DNA of 64,000 nucleotides, from the NCBI GenBank assembly GCA_027563145.1, contig CP071306.1:62001-126000 (forward strand), in the 5' to 3' direction. The position numbers and the translations under genes were made by a program. Below the pieces are notes generated by a model that was not told the origin of the DNA, did not search any database, and was given only the letters and a program-made list of their open reading frames with translations. The first letter of the stretch is position 1. Each line of letters starts with the position of its first letter. This DNA comes from Halocatena halophila. GTDB lineage: Archaea; Halobacteriota; Halobacteria; Halobacteriales; Haloarculaceae. Shown piece after piece: positions 1-9,292 of this stretch.

Positions 1-951
1 GGCTACTTCCACGATCCAGCGAGTCATTTTTCGGCAATTGCCTTTGGTATGCCTGCGTTTTTCTTCCAGCTCGTATTCCTGTTCATCACGGGCGCGATCG
101 TCACCGTCGGCGTCCAGCGAGGAATCGAATCGACGACGCGGCTGTTGACGCCAGCAATTGTCGTGTTCCTGGGTGGTCTTGCAATCTGGACCTGGATCCG
201 TGCACCAGCAAGCCCGGGATACGACTTCTATCTTGGATTCGATGGAACGTACTTCACCCAGAACTACCTCTCGGTGATTGGGGCCGCCTCGGGACAGGCG
301 CTGTTTTCGCTCTCAATTGGCAGCGGAACAATGATCACCTACGCGTCGTATCTCGGCGAGGATCGGTCGTTGCTCGCCGACGGATCGATCATCGCGATCG
401 TCAATCTCGGAATCGGACTGCTCGCTGGTCTCGTCGTCTTTCCGCTGTTGTTCACCGTCGTCGGAGAGCCAACCGGTGGCGGGCCCGGTGCGTTGTTCGT
501 TAGCCTTGCGGGGGCGTTCGGAACCCTGCCGGGTGGCAGAATCATCGGCGTTGCGTTCTATCTCACCGTTTTCTTTGCGGCCCTATCTAGTGCAATTTCG
601 ATTCTAGAGATGCCCGTTGCCTATTTCGTTGACGAACACGGACTCTCTCGACCGACCGCAACCGCCGTGTTGACGGCACTGCTCGTCGTCACGGGCGGTG
701 TCAACGCATTCAACGAATCGTTGTTCGACTTTGTCGCCGGACCGCTGGTGAGCCAGCTCCTTACGCTTGGCTTGCTTGGGTTCATGCTGTATGCGGCCTG
801 GGTGCTCGGCGATGAGAGCACAGCGGAGTTCAAAGCCGGTGCCGGACCGCTCTCCGATCTTGTGGCAACCCCGTGGCGGCTCATCGTGGGAACGTTGTTG
901 CCGCTGTTTCTGTTGCTCTCGATTCTCTCAACGCTCGCATCAATGGTGTGA
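1..951 (+). CDS. Sodium-dependent transporter of the SNF/NSS family, 3' part
   Basis: The frame is open from base 1, so the start lies upstream; about 316 C-terminal residues are visible. The product is a polytopic membrane protein with repeated hydrophobic helices. The segment with GSGTMITYASYL near residues 104-115 of the visible part matches the central helix region of bacterial/archaeal neurotransmitter:sodium symporters, which import amino acids or related solutes with Na+. The C-terminal helix ends shortly before the stop. It converges on the CAP protein gene with a 2-nt gap. The substrate cannot be read from the sequence. Family assignment is from motif and topology. Confidence 0.85.
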   Translation, partial: GYFHDPASHFSAIAFGMPAFFFQLVFLFITGAIVTVGVQRGIESTTRLLTPAIVVFLGGLAIWTWIRAPASPGYDFYLGFDGTYFTQNYLSVIGAASGQALFSLSIGSGTMITYASYLGEDRSLLADGSIIAIVNLGIGLLAGLVVFPLLFTVVGEPTGGGPGALFVSLAGAFGTLPGGRIIGVAFYLTVFFAALSSAISILEMPVAYFVDEHGLSRPTATAVLTALLVVTGGVNAFNESLFDFVAGPLVSQLLTLGLLGFMLYAAWVLGDESTAEFKAGAGPLSDLVATPWRLIVGTLLPLFLLLSILSTLASMV

Positions 952-953
952 AC

Positions 954-1616
954 TCACCACTCGTTGCAAAACTCCTGTGAGGCGTACACCCGGTCGTTGG
1001 TGATGTACACTCCCACTCCCTCAACATCCCACCGAGCGGTGAGCAGATTCTTACGATGGCCGCTGGAGTTCATCCAGCCACGCGTGATTCGGTTGGCCAC
1101 TTGCTCGGCGGTCGTCGCCCTCGGCGTCGTCACATATGCCAGATTCTCGCCGACCCCCTTACACCGTCTTGGAAACAGCGACCCAAACCTGTCGCTGGGA
1201 CCGGCACCCTCCGGTGAGGTGTGATTAAAATACCCCCGAGTCGCCATATCGTAGCTGTGGCGCCGACCGATCGATTCGATTTCCTGGTCGTAGGCCACGC
1301 TACTACGATCGTGTCTGTCTCGTATCGTATTCGTCTGGGCGTGAATCTCCATGGCGATTTCCGAGGAATTCAGTGATCCATTCGCCGTCGATTCTCTGGG
1401 ATCTTCCGTCGTAACCGAAGGAGTGTCATCGAGCGGAAACTCGAGCAACAGTGGAATGTCAGGAAGTGGTTCGGGTGTTTCGATCGCACCGATCTGTTCG
1501 GTGTCCACCGTGAGCAGTCCCAATGAAACCGCCACTGACAGGAGCAGATACACGACCAGAACGACGTACAGTACGCGAACGAACGTGCGTACACCCCGGC
1601 CGATCAATTCCCCCAT
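954..1616 (-). CDS. Membrane-anchored CAP (SCP/PR-1) domain protein
   Basis: A 220-residue protein. One hydrophobic segment at about residues 12-36 looks like an uncleaved N-terminal anchor; a linker rich in Pro, Ser, Thr and Asp follows. The CAP domain spans about residues 90-220, with the marks HSYDMA, GENLAYV and GWMNSSGHRKN, which include the His and Glu positions of the CAP cavity. Archaeal CAP proteins act outside the cytoplasm; their activity is not known. A TATA-like element near 1640-1650 would give a short leader before the ATG. Family confident, function unknown. Confidence 0.88.
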   Translation of the reverse strand: MGELIGRGVRTFVRVLYVVLVVYLLLSVAVSLGLLTVDTEQIGAIETPEPLPDIPLLLEFPLDDTPSVTTEDPRESTANGSLNSSEIAMEIHAQTNTIRDRHDRSSVAYDQEIESIGRRHSYDMATRGYFNHTSPEGAGPSDRFGSLFPRRCKGVGENLAYVTTPRATTAEQVANRITRGWMNSSGHRKNLLTARWDVEGVGVYITNDRVYASQEFCNEW

Positions 1617-1706
1617 GCTATGGTGGGTTCTCCGCCCACCGACTTTATTCCTCGCAGATTTAGTTGGATAATAATTGGGTCGTGAATGGGGTGTTCGAAT
1701 CTGTAT

Positions 1707-2858
1707 TTACCACTCGGCGATTGAGCCGTCTGGGTGTGTCCAGACCGGGTTGTGCCAGTCTACGGATTGTTCTGCTCGTTCGCAGACGGTCGATTCGTCG
1801 ATGGAGATACCGAGCCCAGGTTTCTCGGGGAGTTCAATGTAGCCATCTTCGTACTCGAAGAGGCTTGGATCTGCCAGATAGTCCGTGACATCACTGTCAG
1901 TGTTGTAGTGGATGTTGAGACTCTGTTCTTGAATCAGTGCGTTCGGTGCAGTGATGTCAACCTGAACACAGGATGCGAGCGCAATCGGTCCGAGCGGACA
2001 GTGTGGTGCGATTGCAACGTCGTAGGCTTCGGCCATGGAGGCGATTTTGTGGACCTCGGTGATGCCCCCAGCGTGGCTGAGATCCGGCTGGAGCAGATCC
2101 ACAACGCCGTCTTCGAGAATCGGCTTGAAATCCCATCGAGAAAACATCCGTTCGCCGGTGGCAATCGGCGCGGTGGTTGCGTTTGCGATCTGTTCGAGCG
2201 CTTCGTTGTGCTCTGCCAGGACGGGTTCCTCGATAAACATCGGATCGTACTGGTCCAGTTTGCTCGCTAGTTTTTTTGCCATGGGTTTTGCAACCCGTCC
2301 GTGGAAGTCAACGGCAACATCGATATCCGGACCGACGGCCTCGCGCACCTCGCGGAGACGATCCACCGCGCCATCGACGACAGCGGGGGTGTCGATGTGT
2401 CGAACTTCGCTGGTTGTGTTCATCTTCAGCGCGGTGAAACCGGCATCGACCATCTCCGCCGCGGCGTTGCCAACGTCTGTGGGTTTATCACCGCCAACCC
2501 ACTGGTACACTCGAACGCGGTCTCGTGCCTTTCCCCCAAGGAGATCGTAAACGGGTGCTTCGTAGTATTTCCCTTTGATGTCCCAGAGTGCCTGATCGAT
2601 TCCGGCGATGGCAGACATTAACACTGGTCCTCCACGATAGAATCCGCCGCGATACATGTGCTGCCAGTGTTTCTCGATGTGGCGTGGATCTTCTCCCAGA
2701 AGATACGTGTCCATGAGCTCCTCGACGGCGGTTCGGACCGTTTTGGCCCGTCCCTCAACTATCGGCTCGCCCCAGCCCACCAGTCCGGTATCAGTTTCCA
2801 GTTTCAAAAACAGCCAGCGGGGTGGCACTTCGAACAGCTCGTAATCGTTGATTTCCAT
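1707..2858 (-). CDS. dgoD: Galactonate dehydratase-type enolase superfamily enzyme
   Basis: A 383-residue cytosolic enzyme of the mandelate racemase/enolase superfamily. The N-terminal capping domain (residues 1-120) contains GWGEPIVEGRAKTV. The barrel carries the metal and catalytic set typical of D-galactonate dehydratases: DVAVDFHGRV, FIEEPV, ATGERMF and APHCPLGPIA, giving Asp, two Glu and the general His. It dehydrates D-galactonate to 2-keto-3-deoxygalactonate. No other sugar-acid gene is beside it, so the in vivo acid substrate is inferred only from family. It is divergent from the orc gene. The length fits the family. Confidence 0.88.
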   Translation of the reverse strand: MEINDYELFEVPPRWLFLKLETDTGLVGWGEPIVEGRAKTVRTAVEELMDTYLLGEDPRHIEKHWQHMYRGGFYRGGPVLMSAIAGIDQALWDIKGKYYEAPVYDLLGGKARDRVRVYQWVGGDKPTDVGNAAAEMVDAGFTALKMNTTSEVRHIDTPAVVDGAVDRLREVREAVGPDIDVAVDFHGRVAKPMAKKLASKLDQYDPMFIEEPVLAEHNEALEQIANATTAPIATGERMFSRWDFKPILEDGVVDLLQPDLSHAGGITEVHKIASMAEAYDVAIAPHCPLGPIALASCVQVDITAPNALIQEQSLNIHYNTDSDVTDYLADPSLFEYEDGYIELPEKPGLGISIDESTVCERAEQSVDWHNPVWTHPDGSIAEW

Positions 2859-2968
2859 TTGTTCGTACTTTGAACGACCGGTGATAACGATTCTGTTCGG
2901 TCCTCACAGCTCCACGACACCCCCTGCTCGCCACACTTATGTGCTCTCACGGGCGATATGAAAGTAGA

Positions 2969-4090
2969 ATGTCGGACGAGGAGCTGTTGTCGTGGGACGA
3001 AACTGTGTTCCGGGACGAACACGTCTTCGAGATCGATTACGTCCCGGAGACGTTTCGTCATCGTGAGGAACAAACACGACAGTTACAGTATGCTCTCCGG
3101 CCAGCCGTTCGAGGCTCACGGCCGCTGAACGCCATGATACGGGGCCCATCGGGGACGGGAAAAACGACGGCGCTTCAGCTACTCGGCTCAGAGCTGCAAA
3201 CCCGGTCGGGCGTTCGGATGGCACATGTTAATTGCCAGGTGGATGCAACGCGGTATGCTGTGTTTTCTCGGCTGTTCGAAACGATGTTCGAGTATCAACC
3301 ACCCACGAGCGGCATCTCGTTCAAGAAGCTGTTCGGGCAGATCACCGATCGGCTGGTCGAAAACGACGAAGTGATGGTGGTCGTGCTCGATGATGTTAAC
3401 TATCTGTTCTATGAAGACGAAGCGTCCGATACGCTGTATTCGCTTTTGCGCGCACACGAGGCACATTCGGGGGCGAAGATCGGCGTCATGTTGGTTTCCT
3501 CGGATCTTGATCTCGACGTGATCGACGAGCTAGACACGCGCGTCCAGAGCGTTTTCAGGCCTGAAGAGGTGTATTTTCCACGGTACGACGAGCCGGCGAT
3601 CGTTGACATTTTACAAGAGCGCGTCGATCGTGGCTTTCGGTCGGGCGTAGCCGATGCGACGATTCTCGATCGGGTTGGGGAGCTGACGGCCGAGACGGGC
3701 GGCGATCTTCGGGTTGGAATCGATCTGTTGCGTCGGGCCGGATTGAACGCCGAGATGCGAGCGAGTCCGACGGTCGAACTGGAGGATGTCGAAAAAGCCT
3801 ATGATAAGTCGAAATACGTCCATCTTTCGCGGCATCTCCGCGATCTCAGCGAGACCGAAACGGCGCTCGTGGCGGCGGTTACCGAACACAACGGCAAACG
3901 CGCTGGTGTGGTGTACGAATCGTTCGAAGCAAAAACCGGGCTGGGATACACTCGCTACTCCGAACTGGTGAACAAGCTGGACCAGCTCGGCATTATCGAC
4001 GCCGAGTACACGACCGTCGAGGGACGCGGGCGATCACGAATGTTGACGCTCGCCTACGAGGAAGCTGCCGTCCGGGAACGCCTGGCGTGA
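2969..4090 (+). CDS. Orc1/Cdc6 family replication initiation protein
   Basis: A 373-residue AAA+ ATPase of the archaeal origin-recognition family. I start at the second ATG because the upstream codons (from 2939) give an unlikely short basic extension. Walker A GPSGTGKTT lies near residues 58-66 and Walker B VVVLDDV near 137-143; the lid is at about 200-270 and a C-terminal winged helix spans about 290-373. Family members bind origin DNA and load MCM. Haloarchaea carry many Orc paralogues and most are not linked to an active origin. No clear origin-recognition-box repeat array is visible on either side. Confidence 0.92.
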   Translation: MSDEELLSWDETVFRDEHVFEIDYVPETFRHREEQTRQLQYALRPAVRGSRPLNAMIRGPSGTGKTTALQLLGSELQTRSGVRMAHVNCQVDATRYAVFSRLFETMFEYQPPTSGISFKKLFGQITDRLVENDEVMVVVLDDVNYLFYEDEASDTLYSLLRAHEAHSGAKIGVMLVSSDLDLDVIDELDTRVQSVFRPEEVYFPRYDEPAIVDILQERVDRGFRSGVADATILDRVGELTAETGGDLRVGIDLLRRAGLNAEMRASPTVELEDVEKAYDKSKYVHLSRHLRDLSETETALVAAVTEHNGKRAGVVYESFEAKTGLGYTRYSELVNKLDQLGIIDAEYTTVEGRGRSRMLTLAYEEAAVRERLA

Positions 4091-4135
4091 TTGCTGGCGT
4101 GTCAGTCAGTCACGAAACCGACTCACTCCGGAATC

Positions 4136-4142
4136 CTTATAC
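4136..4142 (+). promoter_or_regulatory. Probable box A (TATA) of the tRNA-Thr gene
   Basis: The motif CTTATAC lies about 42 nt before the mature tRNA 5' end, which would leave a 5' leader of about 15 nt for RNase P to remove. The match to a haloarchaeal box A is only moderate. Confidence 0.4.
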
Positions 4143-4183
4143 TGCTGTTGGGTAGAGTAGTAACTGTCCCAGACGACGACTGG

Positions 4184-4256
4184 GCCAGTGTAGCTCAGCT
4201 GGCAGAGCGAATCCTTCGTAAGGATTAGGTCAAGGGTTCAAATCCCTTCACTGGCT
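4184..4256 (+). tRNA. tRNA-Thr (anticodon CGU)
   Basis: A complete 73-nt cloverleaf can be folded by eye. The acceptor stem GCCAGTG pairs with CACTGGC, the D stem GCTC with GAGC, the anticodon stem AATCC with GGATT around the loop TTCGTAA, and the T stem AAGGG with CCCTT around TTCAAAT. The anticodon is CGT (positions 4217-4219), reading ACG. The discriminator base is T and no CCA is encoded. No intron is present. A short T-run follows at about 4261-4265. Confidence 0.96.
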
Positions 4257-4500
4257 CTATACTTTTCACTCGGATCTGCCAATATATGGTTAGTGCTCAA
4301 CACAGGTGAGAGTCAACCGCAGCATTGTCGGTACGGAGCTCTTTGTGTGATGGATCACGTAGTCGTTGGCGATTACGGTGTTTGCTGAATCAAGAACGGA
4401 CGGCGATCCATTACTGAAAATTACAGACTATCAACCCATAGAATAGACGCCATCAAGAGAATAACATCCATGGCCGTGCCACGAGTTGGAACATCTCATT

Positions 4501-6270
4501 ATGAGTGAACTCGACGACCCTAGTACCGCGTTCTTCTCAATTCCGAAGGCATTCTGCCCAAAAGCATCACCGGATGGAAAGAGGGTCATTTGCAACTGGA
4601 ATACAACAGGTCGCTTCGAACTGCATGCGATTACCGTCTCAAGCGGTGAACGACGGCAATTAACGGAGGGAGAACTACCACTCCATCCAGAAGATGCCAC
4701 GTATTGCTGGACTGCCACGAGTGACGTCGTCCTGTATCAGGTTGATCGTAACGGGAACACTGACGTTTACCGAGTGACTCTCAATGGCAACCGTGAAAGA
4801 GCATTTACTGTTGCTGATGACACACATCTCTGGGCAGTAAATCCAAAAATGGATATCATCTACTATCGAGTCGGAGACAATACGCTCCGCTGGCGGAATC
4901 CAGTAACGGAAGAGAGGGGTGAGTTCCCCTGCTTTCCGGGGCTTGATATTCAGATACAGGCGACGTGTTCTGTGAGTCCAGATGGGGAGTGGATTGCTTA
5001 CACCTCAGTTCCACCTGAAGCCGACGAATCTGCAACAACTACCTATGAAAGTGGTCTTACAACGTATATCTCGCGTGCAGATGGAAGCAATCCGACACGA
5101 ATATCGGCTTCCAATCATGGATACCGTCTCACACCTGTACAATGGCACCCTGATGGTGAACGTCTCCTCATCCATCGAGACAATGGCCACTGGAAAGATG
5201 GCCGGAAATGTGGGATCTACGATCGGCACAGTGGAACGGTCGAATGGATTGCTGATGTTGGAGCGGTTGCGTTCCTCTACAATGGCGAGCGGATTCTTGC
5301 GGGCGCTCCACCCCGTTCAGCAACTGAGCTCTACGACGTAGCTGGCAATGCAACAGCTATCCCCTGCGAAGGGATGTTTCATGGATGTAATGGTACAGAA
5401 GCGGTAGTTGGTGACACTGGATTTATTGTACAGCGACATACAGTAGACCATCCGTATGAAGTCCTGCATCACGATACAGCGACTGGTGAGACCACAGTCC
5501 TCTTTGGAGCCGAGTATGAACAACGTGCAATCGGCCCAGATACGTTTGTGAAGCCAACTGAGGTGCAGTACGAAATCGGGGGTGGTGAAGTCGCCGAGGG
5601 ACGACTCTTCCGACCAGTTAATCACGAGAACGCACCAACACCCGCAATCGTATTCTTTCACGGACAGAGGAACCGCTGGGCTCGTAGATTTCGCCCCTCT
5701 GTACAACACCTCGCTCACCAGGGCTATGCAGTCTTACTAGCTGGTTGTCCTGCCGATGGGTGGAGCCATGAAGCACATGCTGTATTCGCGGCAGCTGGTC
5801 GCTGGCTCGCACAACAGGAGGGAATTGACCCTAATCGAGTGATTGCATATGGTCACTCTCACGGTGGCTACAACGTGTATATGCAGTCTGTAGCGTATCC
5901 TGCGGTGTGGGATGCCTTTGTAGCAGACACTGGTTGTGTTGATCTTCGGTCTGCAAAGCCAGTTGGAAATCTCCGTCGACAGCTTGGCGATCCTATCAAA
6001 AATCAACTACTGTACCGGGAATTAAGCCCGATAACGTACGTTGACGAAGCTGTTGGATCACCACTTCTGATGATTCATGGAGCGGATGATGGATGGGCGG
6101 ATCAGCCACATATCTTCACAAATGCACTCAAAGACTACGGACTAGTAGCTGGCGATGAGTACGAGCACATCGAATTTTCAAACGTTGGCCATACTCCGAA
6201 ATCCAGAGAAAAACAGGTTCTGTGGTGGGATACGATCGTCACTTTCCTCGACAACCGGCTTCGCAAGTGA
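4501..6270 (+). CDS. S9-family (prolyl oligopeptidase-like) serine peptidase
   Basis: A 589-residue protein starting at the ATG before SELDDPS; five codons upstream another ATG exists at 4486. The N-terminal half (about 1-350) has WD40-like blades with repeated SPDG/HPDG-type turns, typical of the propeller that gates S9 enzymes. The C-terminal alpha/beta-hydrolase domain carries the nucleophile motif GHSHGG, HGADDGWAD with the acid, and NVGHTP with the catalytic His. The family cleaves small peptides or acyl groups. The gene is distinctly richer in A/T at third positions than its neighbours and sits just behind a tRNA gene, which suggests acquisition by transfer. Confidence 0.85.
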   Translation: MSELDDPSTAFFSIPKAFCPKASPDGKRVICNWNTTGRFELHAITVSSGERRQLTEGELPLHPEDATYCWTATSDVVLYQVDRNGNTDVYRVTLNGNRERAFTVADDTHLWAVNPKMDIIYYRVGDNTLRWRNPVTEERGEFPCFPGLDIQIQATCSVSPDGEWIAYTSVPPEADESATTTYESGLTTYISRADGSNPTRISASNHGYRLTPVQWHPDGERLLIHRDNGHWKDGRKCGIYDRHSGTVEWIADVGAVAFLYNGERILAGAPPRSATELYDVAGNATAIPCEGMFHGCNGTEAVVGDTGFIVQRHTVDHPYEVLHHDTATGETTVLFGAEYEQRAIGPDTFVKPTEVQYEIGGGEVAEGRLFRPVNHENAPTPAIVFFHGQRNRWARRFRPSVQHLAHQGYAVLLAGCPADGWSHEAHAVFAAAGRWLAQQEGIDPNRVIAYGHSHGGYNVYMQSVAYPAVWDAFVADTGCVDLRSAKPVGNLRRQLGDPIKNQLLYRELSPITYVDEAVGSPLLMIHGADDGWADQPHIFTNALKDYGLVAGDEYEHIEFSNVGHTPKSREKQVLWWDTIVTFLDNRLRK

Positions 6271-6402
6271 GGGTCCCACCTGCTCTCTACTAGACAAATA
6301 CCCCACGACCATTCTATGCAATCATATGGGTAGTTATGGAAGCAAACGCACTCGAAGAATCCGGACTTGTTATCGCTATAACGGTGTTCTGTTGCAACCG
6401 CG

Positions 6403-7107
6403 TTACTCGTTCAGGGCTGCTGCGAACAGCCGGAGGTTCGTACCGAGATGTTTCACAAGTGCCCGTGGAAACCGCTTTCGAGCGCCAGAAAGCGCATCGT
6501 CAAGTGCTGCAGTAGCATCCTCGAAGACGCCTTCTCCATGCCCGAATAGGATTCGTTCTGGTTCGATTCCTGCAAAGGTTTCTCGTGGCGGGAACGGTCG
6601 AAGACCGAGCATTACGCCGATACGTTCGTTACCGACTGGATACGCCGAACCGGATGAGAGCAGATCAGGAACGATGAGTGTTCCATCAGTCTCACGATAG
6701 GCGATGGCACCCTGATAGAGCGACAGCGGCTCAACACGAGTGATCTCGAAACCAGCACCACCAAGAACAGACTCGTCGCGCCTGATAGGAACATTGACGC
6801 GCGAGGCAATCCGATCCATCCACGGCGGAATGTGAACGGCGACATCATGACGTGCCGCAACTGGACCAGCATCCCTGGTATGGTGACTGGAGAGGACCAC
6901 AACTCCAGCCACGTCTCCAAACTCGTTCAATAGCGCATCGATACCCGGTGCGTCCACAGGATCAATCACCCAGACCCCATCATCCGCTTTCAGCGCGTGG
7001 CTCGCTCGCTCGCCGTCTTCGTCAGGGTGGGCTATCCACCCGAAGCCCTCATTCCACCGGTCAATTTCCTCAAATCCGGTTGCAGTGGACCGATTGTAGG
7101 CAGGCAT
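6403..7107 (-). CDS. Metallo-beta-lactamase-like protein with an altered metal site
   Basis: A 234-residue protein. The segment VVVLSSHHTRDAG stands where metallo-beta-lactamase-fold hydrolases have HxHxDH. Further on, a VPDLL segment and an LFGHGEG segment provide the usual later Asp and His. The fold call is from this order of motifs; the first motif keeps only part of the ligand set, so activity may differ or be lost. Haloarchaeal genomes contain many such proteins of unknown substrate. It lies alone between the peptidase and the VOC gene, in the same direction as the VOC gene. Confidence 0.65.
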   Translation of the reverse strand: MPAYNRSTATGFEEIDRWNEGFGWIAHPDEDGERASHALKADDGVWVIDPVDAPGIDALLNEFGDVAGVVVLSSHHTRDAGPVAARHDVAVHIPPWMDRIASRVNVPIRRDESVLGGAGFEITRVEPLSLYQGAIAYRETDGTLIVPDLLSSGSAYPVGNERIGVMLGLRPFPPRETFAGIEPERILFGHGEGVFEDATAALDDALSGARKRFPRALVKHLGTNLRLFAAALNE

Positions 7108-7210
7108 ATCTATGTGGAGTCACTCCCCATCCATCAATACCCATTGGAATGAACTGTAACGTTGTGAGCTATCGATAGTAGCTGTGTTCGAACCAAGTGT
7201 GAACGGACTC

Positions 7211-8167
7211 TCACCGCGTTTTGAGCGGTGGCAACAGCTCCTCGATCCGTTCAAGATCGACGTCCAGCCAATCGGGGACCTTCAGCTCCTCGCCGAACTC
7301 GGCCGGCTCCTGATCGATATCGAATCCCGGTCCCATCGTGGCGTACTCAAACACGGACCCGCCGGGTTCGGTGATGTATCGAGAGCTGAAATAATCTCGA
7401 TCCTTCCTTGAGGTCGTGATGTAGCCGTGCTCGCGCAGTCGATCGCTCACCTCGTCCTGGTGGGTCGTGTCCTCGACGCCGTAGGCAACGTGGAGATACG
7501 TTCCAATGCCCATCTGGCCACGCGGCGCGTTCGGCCGGATCAGAATATCGACCACCTGACCACACGGCCCAGTACCGGGTGCTCGGTATCGGATTCGATC
7601 GCCAGCCTGTGGATGCGTGGCTTCTCCAGAGTGCTGCCACCCCATTACCTCCAGCACGTCCATCGTTCCGGCGGGATCGGCCGAATGGACCGTTACGTTG
7701 TGCATGCCACGAATACCGTGTTCGGCCGGGATGTCACCGTCTCCCGTCCAGGGATCGATCGAGGAATCACCAGTAACGAGCTCGTATGGCAGCCCATCCG
7801 GATCGCTAAAGCCGATCGCCGTCTCCTCAAAGCGCTCTTCGACGGTGTAATCGACACCGTGGTCGTCGAATCGATCCTTCCAGTACTTGACGGATGATGG
7901 CGGAATTGTCAATCCAACTGATCGCAACATCCCCTTGCCGAGCTGTCCCTCCTCCATCGGCATATTCGTCATCGGAAAGTAGGTCACGATCGTTCCAGGC
8001 GTCCCCATCTCGTCGCCGTAGTACAGATGATAAATTTTCTCGGGAACGTCGAACCGCACCGTCCGTTTCACGAATCGTAGCCCCAGCACGTTCGTGAAAA
8101 AGTCGTAGTTCTCCTGGGGATCGTCACAGAACGCGGTCACGTGGTGTATGCCTTCGATTGCTGCCAT
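7211..8167 (-). CDS. VOC-family ring-cleaving dioxygenase-like protein
   Basis: A 318-residue protein with two paired VOC modules. The metal ligands appear as IHHVTAF near the N-terminus, GMHNVTVHS near residue 150 and VFEYATMGPGFDID near residue 280, the pattern of type-I extradiol dioxygenase relatives (LinE/PcpA/MhqO group). Such enzymes open hydroquinones or catechols using Fe(II). I chose the ATG at 8167 rather than an upstream TTG at 8179 because a TATA box at 8188-8195 lies about 25 nt before it, as for a leaderless transcript. Two palindromes lie upstream of the box. Confidence 0.85.
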   Translation of the reverse strand: MAAIEGIHHVTAFCDDPQENYDFFTNVLGLRFVKRTVRFDVPEKIYHLYYGDEMGTPGTIVTYFPMTNMPMEEGQLGKGMLRSVGLTIPPSSVKYWKDRFDDHGVDYTVEERFEETAIGFSDPDGLPYELVTGDSSIDPWTGDGDIPAEHGIRGMHNVTVHSADPAGTMDVLEVMGWQHSGEATHPQAGDRIRYRAPGTGPCGQVVDILIRPNAPRGQMGIGTYLHVAYGVEDTTHQDEVSDRLREHGYITTSRKDRDYFSSRYITEPGGSVFEYATMGPGFDIDQEPAEFGEELKVPDWLDVDLERIEELLPPLKTR

Positions 8168-8197
8168 TGTATTAGACAAACAACCTGTTTATATTCC

Positions 8198-8213
8198 TAA
8201 TAGATAACTATTA
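8198..8213 (-). promoter_or_regulatory. Palindrome upstream of the VOC dioxygenase promoter
   Basis: A perfect inverted repeat TAATAG-ATAA-CTATTA directly upstream of the box A (8188-8195) of the VOC gene. Its position next to the BRE/TATA element fits an operator that blocks or aids TBP/TFB binding. No cognate regulator is adjacent. Confidence 0.45.
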
Positions 8214-8229
8214 CTGTATTATAGTTGGG

Positions 8230-8244
8230 TTGATCTTCGATCAA
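8230..8244. promoter_or_regulatory. Second palindrome upstream of the VOC gene
   Basis: A perfect inverted repeat TTGATC-TTC-GATCAA, 16 nt farther from the VOC promoter than the first palindrome. It could be a second operator or the end of the neighbouring transcript. No strong T-run follows, so a terminator is less likely. Confidence 0.3.
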
Positions 8245-8293
8245 ATTTGATTAGTTGGCAAGGAAATTGAGTACGTCTGTAAATCCAAGTATT

Positions 8294-9292
8294 TCACTCA
8301 CCAACATTGAGCGCCGTTTGGGGATTCTCGTACACGATACGTTCGATCTCCTCGACAGAAAGTCCGAGTCGGTAGCACTCCACAATAGCTCGTTTGATCG
8401 CGAGGACATCCGTATTGAGGACGTTCGCGGCGTCGGTCTCGATCATGATCCGCTCTGGACCGTATTCATGAACGAATTTGGCGACGGTTTCGACAGTGAC
8501 GCCGGTGAGCCAGGGGTAGCCGAGGGTGAAACTCAGCAGGCAGTCGGTTGCTTCGAGCAGCAACTCCGCATTGTTCGCATCGGCGTGTGAGGCGATGAGC
8601 TGGCGTTCGTCGAATCCCACCTCGCGAGCGAGGGCAATATCTTCCTCGAGGGCCTGTATGGCCGGGTTGTCGCCGTCCAGCACTGGTTCTTGCGTGAGTT
8701 CATCGTTTCGCTCAAAGCCAGGGATTCCGACGCCAGCTCGATACAGCTCCGCTGTTGTAGACGAAGCGGCCGGCGTGTGGAGAATCACTGGACAGTCATT
8801 CTCTGCTGCGATAGCGAACTGTTCACGAACGACGTCTCGCTGGCCCTCCAGTGGCCACTGCTCGGCGTGCTGTGTTGGCGTGATTCCGGTTTCACCAATT
8901 GCAACGACGGAATCGAGTCGGCAGTACTCCCTGAGCCGATCGAGGAGCTCGTCAGAATCGTCGATGCGGACACCCGTGTGGATACCAACTGCGAGTCCAG
9001 TGTCGAAAAAATGTTCCCGTTCGATCGCTCGCTGACGATTAATCACGTCGTCCCAGAGATACTGGATATCCTCGGCTGCAACTGGTTTGTACGGCGTCCA
9101 GTGATAACCAGACGCCACCAGTACCATCGCGTGACAGCCCGCCAGCGCATATTGTTCCCGATCACGCCAGGACAACGTCTGTGCATGGGTGTGGGGGTCG
9201 ATCCACGGTTGATTGAGAAGGCTTGCCGGCGGATCGTACGAGTTCTCAAACGAGTGGGCAGCGTCGGTCGGTCGACGAGTCGGGTGGGCCAT
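8294..9292 (-). CDS. TatD-like metal-dependent hydrolase
   Basis: A TIM-barrel amidohydrolase. WIDPHTHAQTL gives the HxH pair, VAIGETGITP the bridging Glu, VILHTPA and LIASHAD the later His residues, and IETDAAN the Asp. TatD enzymes are Mg-dependent nucleases or hydrolases; this haloarchaeal subgroup has no known substrate. I place the start at MAHPTRR (332 residues). An ATG at 9430 would add 46 proline/glycine-rich residues, and a TATA-like box near 9493-9500 would serve either start with a leader, so the N-terminus is uncertain. Confidence 0.8.
   Translation of the reverse strand: MAHPTRRPTDAAHSFENSYDPPASLLNQPWIDPHTHAQTLSWRDREQYALAGCHAMVLVASGYHWTPYKPVAAEDIQYLWDDVINRQRAIEREHFFDTGLAVGIHTGVRIDDSDELLDRLREYCRLDSVVAIGETGITPTQHAEQWPLEGQRDVVREQFAIAAENDCPVILHTPAASSTTAELYRAGVGIPGFERNDELTQEPVLDGDNPAIQALEEDIALAREVGFDERQLIASHADANNAELLLEATDCLLSFTLGYPWLTGVTVETVAKFVHEYGPERIMIETDAANVLNTDVLAIKRAIVECYRLGLSVEEIERIVYENPQTALNVGE

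Noticed and set aside
2859..2968. Replication origin next to the Orc1/Cdc6 gene
   Set aside because: No repeated origin-recognition boxes, no long AT-rich unwinding element and no G-rich tails on either side of the gene.
4257..4500. Integrated element at tRNA-Thr
   Set aside because: I found no integrase gene, and no second copy of the tRNA 3' end in the gaps downstream; only the base composition of the peptidase gene is suggestive.
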